From assembly GCA_965222995.1 (NCBI GenBank), contig OZ244977.1:1364001-1428000 (forward strand): a stretch of DNA of 64,000 nucleotides. The letters run 5' to 3'. The notes below the pieces were generated by a model. The model did not search any database and was not told where the DNA came from. It saw nothing but the letters and a program-made list of their open reading frames with translations. Source of the stretch: SB11 sp965222995 (GTDB lineage: Bacteria > Bacteroidota > Bacteroidia > UBA8524). The stretch's first letter is position 1. The number at the start of each line of letters is the position of its first letter. Position numbers and translations under genes: made by a program. Of this stretch, positions 60,116-64,000 are shown in pieces.

Positions 60116-60622
60116 CTAGTCTAATTCAACACCTGCTGTTTCGGCAATTTTTTCTTCAAGCTCAATTTCAGCACCGGGTTGGTATCCTTCATGCTTGTAT
60201 ACAATATTACCACTGGCATCAATAATATAAGTAAAAGGAGGGTTAAGTACGTTCATAGCACGTTTCAGGTCTTCATTAACATCTAAAAGTATTTTATATC
60301 CTTCCCATGCTTTGCCTTCAACAAAAGGCTTTACCTTATTTGTAGTTCTTGAGTTATCTATAGATACAGCTACAAACTCCATATTATATTTTTCTTTCCA
60401 TTCTTCAATTGATTCGTTTATGGCAGTTAACTCCTTCACACAAGGGCCACACCATGTAGCCCAAAAATTCAGCACTACTATTTTGCCACTATCAGCAAGG
60501 GTTTGAGTGTTTACAATATTACCGTCTAAATCTTTAAGATTTATATCAGGCAATTTCTTGTTTTGTGCAAAAACATTGGCTGCTAGTAATACAGCAATAA
60601 AAGGCAGAAGAATTTTTTTCAT
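60116..60622 (-). CDS. TlpA-like thioredoxin-fold protein
   Basis: Exported thiol-disulphide protein of 168 residues. Signal peptide ends NVFAQ. Active site W-C58-G-P-C61, preceded by VVLNFWATW, with PDINLKDLDGN at the mature start and PPFTYIIDASGNIV as the cis-Pro region. It probably acts as reductase or resA/TlpA-like factor in the periplasm. It is the only such gene here; the partner is unknown. Confidence 0.9.
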   Translation of the reverse strand: MKKILLPFIAVLLAANVFAQNKKLPDINLKDLDGNIVNTQTLADSGKIVVLNFWATWCGPCVKELTAINESIEEWKEKYNMEFVAVSIDNSRTTNKVKPFVEGKAWEGYKILLDVNEDLKRAMNVLNPPFTYIIDASGNIVYKHEGYQPGAEIELEEKIAETAGVELD

Positions 60623-60656
60623 GTAAAATAATTTTATACAAGTATATGTGTTTCAA

Positions 60657-60677
60657 TAAAAATGCCAAAAGGCATTT
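60657..60677 (-). terminator. Weak terminator after the gliding-type protein gene
   Basis: On the minus strand AAATGCC-tttt-GGCATTT followed by a short T run, about 80 nt past the stop at 60759. Confidence 0.55.
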
Positions 60678-60758
60678 ATAAAGTAATGCGCTAATTACAA
60701 AGATAAGAAGTACAGTTACTAACCAGCAAAGACTGCAAGAAGCAACAAATAGTTTAGC

Positions 60759-62876
60759 TTACCTCAATAAACTTACATTGCCCTTGAAATTATACGTTTT
60801 CAGTTGTTTGTTAGAGAAACCATTAAAACTGACTTTATAAAGATATGCCCCATTGGGACAAGGTTTGCCTTTGTAGTTACCGTCCCAGCCTTGTTGTGGA
60901 TTATTGGTCTTGAAAACACGTTCTCCCCAAGTGTTATATATTTCAAAGTTTAGTTTATAAATGTCTAATGTAGTTGCTTTAAACACATCGTTCAACCCAT
61001 CGCCGTTAGGGGTAAAAGCATTGGGTATATGAAAATCAAAATTGCATAGTCGTGCTACTTTGCTACCGTCATCACCTTTGCAGCCTCTAAAATCTTCTAC
61101 AACCACGTAATAGTCTCCTGCTTGCTTTACTATTATCCACTGGGTGGTATCTTGGGTGGGTGTCCATTTATAATGCTTGTAGTTTTTTCCTGCGTCCAGC
61201 TTCACTAAATCATCGGTATCATGCTCACAAACGGTATAGTCACCTCCTAAGTCAATTAAAATAGGTGGGAGTTCTGAAACAATTATACTATCAGTAGCAT
61301 TACAGGTTGGTGTTGTTATGGTAACCCAATACGTTCCTTTTTTATTTACAGTAATTGTTTTAGTAGTATCACCCGTACTCCAAAGATATTTAAGGCCATT
61401 TTTGTTGGGTTGAAGATTTAGAAAACCTTTATAACAGAACGCTGTGTCATCCCCTAAAGAAACTTTAGTCTCAATTATCTCAACTGAATCAATAAATGTT
61501 TTCTTATTGCCGCACAAATAGAAATCGAGTGCAACCTTATATTTCCCTTGTTGTGTGAAGAGGTGTTTAGCACTAAAGTCTTTTGAGAGTGTATCGTTAC
61601 TGCCGGCATCGGCAAACTTCCAAATAACAGAATCTGCCAACACACTATTACCCGAAAACTCAAAAGCAGTATAAGTATTTACACAAATATTGCTATAGCT
61701 TATTTTTAAACTGTCAGGAAGCTTGCAACTTTTAGATTTATCGTTAATAAAGCTGGGCAAACGGGCATTTATATATTTTGTGCCTCCAAAATCAATAAAA
61801 TCTTCTACATAATTTACTGATGCAGGTGGGTTATCAGGGTTTTCAATAACATCAAGGGTAGTTGATTTAACAGTAGATAAAGTGGTTTTATTATCAATAT
61901 AAAGCCTACCGTCGGGCCCAAGTTGTAAATCATTGAAACGTTTAAAGTCTTTATGCGCTCTTGCTACAATGCTCCAGTTTGAGAAATCTGTTCCTGAGTA
62001 TTGAACTATATAGCTAGAGTCTTTATTGCTATGTACCCCTGAATATGTTATATATAGCCGTGAATCGTCAGGGGAAAAAGCTGCACCGAATGCATTATCC
62101 CAGTTACTTTCTTTATGCAGTGTTATAGGGTTGTTTAATGTGCCGGTTTGTTTATCGAAACTAAAAACCTGTACCTTGGCAGTAGTTTCAGTTGCTTCAG
62201 TTAGTGCCAACGTAGTACCTGTCGAGTTGCTTTCTAAGTTTCCTAGCCATTCTCCGGGCTCTCCAACACTTATTTCTTTGAAATTAAGGTTAATACCGTT
62301 TTTAGTTATATCATAAACTCTAAATTTATTGTTTGGGGGGCCTGAAGGGTCATCGTCTTTAGTAATTAACCAATACCCGCTGCCATCATTCTTTTTTACT
62401 GCTGTTATTGCTCCTGATATATTGAGAGAAACCATTATAGACTTTTCTGAGGTGATGTCACCTAAACCACCGTCTAAACTCATATCTACAACAGAATACC
62501 ACAACTCGCTTTTGAAGTTTATTGAAAAAATATAGTACTGATTAGGATTGCCGGGCTTAGGAACTTCTAAAATATTATACATGACCAAATTGGGTTGGAG
62601 TTGGGTTCCGTTTGGCATGAGTTGATGGTTTTTGTTCCAGATTTTTTCTCCCGTAGTATAAAAAAGCAGCTCTCCTGTAATATTGTCTGATAGACTTATA
62701 GTGGCGTAAGTACTCATTTCACTATCGCTTACGGGTTTTGGGGTAAGCGGCGTGCCACTAAATTGCATTGCAGCCTTAGCTCCAAAATACCAATTGTAGT
62801 TATATTTCTGTGCTAATGAAAACTTAGCAAACAACAAGAGGAAAAGTATAAAGCTTAATCTATTAAATAGAATCAT
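60759..62876 (-). CDS. Secreted PKD protein with gliding-motility-associated C-terminal (T9SS type B) domain, copy 1
   Basis: Surface protein of 705 residues. Signal peptide ends FSLAQ; an N-terminal propeller-like region of the type with WYFGAKAAMQF, TGELLFYTTGEKIWN and NILEVPKPGNPNQYYIFS (25-360), PKD-like domains (about 400-535), a short adhesive segment (LGGDYTVCEHDTDDLVKLDAG), and a C-terminal type B sorting domain with IPNAFTPNGDGLNDVF, YNTWGERVFKTNN and GWDGNYKGKPCPNGAYLYKV. Type B cargo is anchored at or released from the surface through T9SS. The next gene is a close paralogue. Confidence 0.87.
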   Translation of the reverse strand: MILFNRLSFILFLLLFAKFSLAQKYNYNWYFGAKAAMQFSGTPLTPKPVSDSEMSTYATISLSDNITGELLFYTTGEKIWNKNHQLMPNGTQLQPNLVMYNILEVPKPGNPNQYYIFSINFKSELWYSVVDMSLDGGLGDITSEKSIMVSLNISGAITAVKKNDGSGYWLITKDDDPSGPPNNKFRVYDITKNGINLNFKEISVGEPGEWLGNLESNSTGTTLALTEATETTAKVQVFSFDKQTGTLNNPITLHKESNWDNAFGAAFSPDDSRLYITYSGVHSNKDSSYIVQYSGTDFSNWSIVARAHKDFKRFNDLQLGPDGRLYIDNKTTLSTVKSTTLDVIENPDNPPASVNYVEDFIDFGGTKYINARLPSFINDKSKSCKLPDSLKISYSNICVNTYTAFEFSGNSVLADSVIWKFADAGSNDTLSKDFSAKHLFTQQGKYKVALDFYLCGNKKTFIDSVEIIETKVSLGDDTAFCYKGFLNLQPNKNGLKYLWSTGDTTKTITVNKKGTYWVTITTPTCNATDSIIVSELPPILIDLGGDYTVCEHDTDDLVKLDAGKNYKHYKWTPTQDTTQWIIVKQAGDYYVVVEDFRGCKGDDGSKVARLCNFDFHIPNAFTPNGDGLNDVFKATTLDIYKLNFEIYNTWGERVFKTNNPQQGWDGNYKGKPCPNGAYLYKVSFNGFSNKQLKTYNFKGNVSLLR
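60802..60896 (-). repeat. 95-nt block identical to copy 2 (62972-63066)
   Basis: Within the coding sequence for the C-terminal sorting domain. Every base is identical to the matching block of the neighbouring paralogue, though the sequence just past the block differs at many third positions. Confidence 0.9.
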
Positions 62877-62928
62877 TAATACCTAAAAGACAACTTTTGA
62901 TTACAATCAGTTGGAAGGTACTACTAAT

Positions 62929-64000
62929 TTATCTTATCAAACTTACATTGCCTTTAAAATTATACGTTTTTAGTTGTTTGTTAGAGAAACCATTAAAACT
63001 GACTTTATAAAGATATGCCCCATTGGGACAAGGTTTGCCTTTGTAGTTACCGTCCCAGCCTTGTTGAGAGTTGTTAGTTTTAAAAACACGCTCGCCCCAG
63101 CTATTATAAATTTCAAAATTGAGTTTATAAATGTCCAATGCAGTAGGCTTAAACACATCATTCAATCCATCGCCGTTTGGGGTAAAAGCATTGGGAAGGT
63201 GAAAATCAAAATTACATAATCGCAAGACCTTAGAATCATCATCTCCTTTACAACCCCTGTAGTCTTCAACTACCACATAATAATCACCCGCTTGGCGCAC
63301 AATAACCCATTGGATAGTATCTTGGGTAGGAGTCCATTTGTATTTAGCATATCCTTTGCCTGCATCCAATTTCACCAAATCGTCCGTGTCGTGTTCACAA
63401 ACAGTGTAACCTGAGCCTAAGTCAATTAAAATAGGAGGGAGTTCTGTTAAATAAATGCTATCCGTAGCACTACAGGTGGGAGAAGTTACAGTAACCCAAT
63501 ACCAGCCGCTTTGTTTTGCTGTAATAGTTTCGGTAGTCTCACCTGTGCTCCAAACATGGGTCATACCGGTGGCATCACTTTTAAGTATTATAGAATCATC
63601 ATGGCAAATAGTAGTGTCAGGACCTAAGGAAACTGCAGCAGCATCAATAATTTTAATGCGTTGGGCCATAATTATCTCTAATCCGCAACGGTAATAATTT
63701 ACAATTACCCAGTATTCGCCCTTTTTACTGAATTTATGGGCAGGATTTACCAAATACGATACCGTATCACTACTAAACGTATCTAAAAACTGCCACTTAA
63801 TAGAATCAGGTGGGTTTGCGTTACCTGTTAAGGTAAATTGAGTAGAATCACCAATGCAAGTATTGGTATAGCTAAACCCTAATCCATGTGAGCCACTGGT
63901 AGGTTTTGGAGTAGATTCATCAGTTATAAAGTTTGGAAACTCAAAGTTTCCGTTTCTACCTGTACCTAAATCCAAAAAACTTTCTTGGTAGCCTGCAAGA
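62929..64000 (-). CDS. Secreted PKD protein with gliding-motility-associated C-terminal domain, copy 2 (5' end outside window)
   Basis: C-terminal part of a paralogue of the previous gene. The frame stays open to the window edge (an apparent start at 63975 is an internal TTG), so the N-terminal region is missing from view. Visible: a PKD-like domain with FSKKGEYWVIVNYYRCG, a repeat with LGPDTTICHDD and MTHVWSTGET, the LGSGYTVCEHDTDD segment, and the type B sorting domain nearly identical to copy 1. The 52-bp gap and shared direction suggest tandem duplication. Confidence 0.87.
   Translation of the reverse strand, partial: LAGYQESFLDLGTGRNGNFEFPNFITDESTPKPTSGSHGLGFSYTNTCIGDSTQFTLTGNANPPDSIKWQFLDTFSSDTVSYLVNPAHKFSKKGEYWVIVNYYRCGLEIIMAQRIKIIDAAAVSLGPDTTICHDDSIILKSDATGMTHVWSTGETTETITAKQSGWYWVTVTSPTCSATDSIYLTELPPILIDLGSGYTVCEHDTDDLVKLDAGKGYAKYKWTPTQDTIQWVIVRQAGDYYVVVEDYRGCKGDDDSKVLRLCNFDFHLPNAFTPNGDGLNDVFKPTALDIYKLNFEIYNSWGERVFKTNNSQQGWDGNYKGKPCPNGAYLYKVSFNGFSNKQLKTYNFKGNVSLIR
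62972..63066 (-). repeat. 95-nt block identical to copy 1 (60802-60896)
   Basis: The second member of the identical pair, in the same direction, 2170 bp apart. It can serve as substrate for recombination between the two genes. Confidence 0.9.

Noticed and set aside
1..64000. tRNA, rRNA, CRISPR arrays, insertion sequences and attachment sites
   Set aside because: I looked for cloverleaf-type motifs, regular spaced repeats, transposase ORFs and terminal inverted repeats and saw none that I could support by eye.

Overview
This window is a stretch of AT-rich chromosome from a member of the Bacteroidota. The evidence is eight proteins that end in type IX secretion system (T9SS) sorting domains, lipoproteins and a HmuY/TonB-receptor locus of Bacteroidota type, few Shine-Dalgarno sequences, and recurrent promoter -7 boxes of the form TAnnTTTG or TAnnTTCG. 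The genetic code looks standard. I see no tRNA, rRNA, CRISPR array, transposase or phage genes. The first gene (metallo-beta-lactamase/beta-CASP nuclease) and the last gene (gliding-motility-type surface protein) run off the window edges.

Layout. 1-4.6 kb: beta-CASP nuclease, a small lipoprotein, and the replicative helicase dnaB followed 11 bp later by a shortened DnaB paralogue with a HicB-like N-terminus. 5-9.5 kb: two secreted T9SS proteins. 9.7-17 kb: clpC, an SH3-like secreted protein, a nucleoside phosphorylase, a tandem universal stress protein, a beta-lactamase-fold hydrolase and a lipoprotein. 17-23 kb: a cationic cysteine-rich PKD-repeat protein, then an overlapping operon of ECF sigma factor, TM-anchored beta-barrel protein and T9SS cargo. 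23.4-28.4 kb: recG, three tandem copies of a small four-cysteine secreted protein, and an unrecognised exported protein. 28.4-34.6 kb: an exported TPR-CHAT protein, a type II NADH dehydrogenase and an M1 aminopeptidase. 34.8-41 kb: DUF4197 lipoprotein, MarR regulator, trhO, another lipoprotein, a second beta-lactamase-fold hydrolase with a T9SS tail, and an AmpG-like MFS permease.

41-46 kb: a probable heme/iron uptake locus, with a T9SS-anchored HmuY-like protein, a TonB-dependent receptor and a lipoprotein HmuY-like protein, preceded by an intergenic region with repeated TGTCAT-type half-sites. 46-52.5 kb: a PD40-propeller lipoprotein behind a perfect 17-bp palindrome, an M28 peptidase with PDZ domain, TerC, a LiaF-like protein, and a translationally coupled three-gene operon of zinc-ribbon membrane proteins ending in a CPBP protease. 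52.5-64 kb: lipoproteins, a DUF3078 outer-membrane protein, a very long WG-repeat protein, mscL, a TlpA-like thioredoxin and two tandem gliding-motility C-terminal-domain proteins with a 95-nt identical block.

Most of the window is cell-envelope and secretion biology with a few housekeeping genes. The features most worth following are the duplicated DnaB with SSB-tip-like C-termini, the sigma/TM-barrel/T9SS-cargo operon, the dual-anchored HmuY locus with its half-site array, the triple four-cysteine paralogues, and the zinc-ribbon/CPBP operon.
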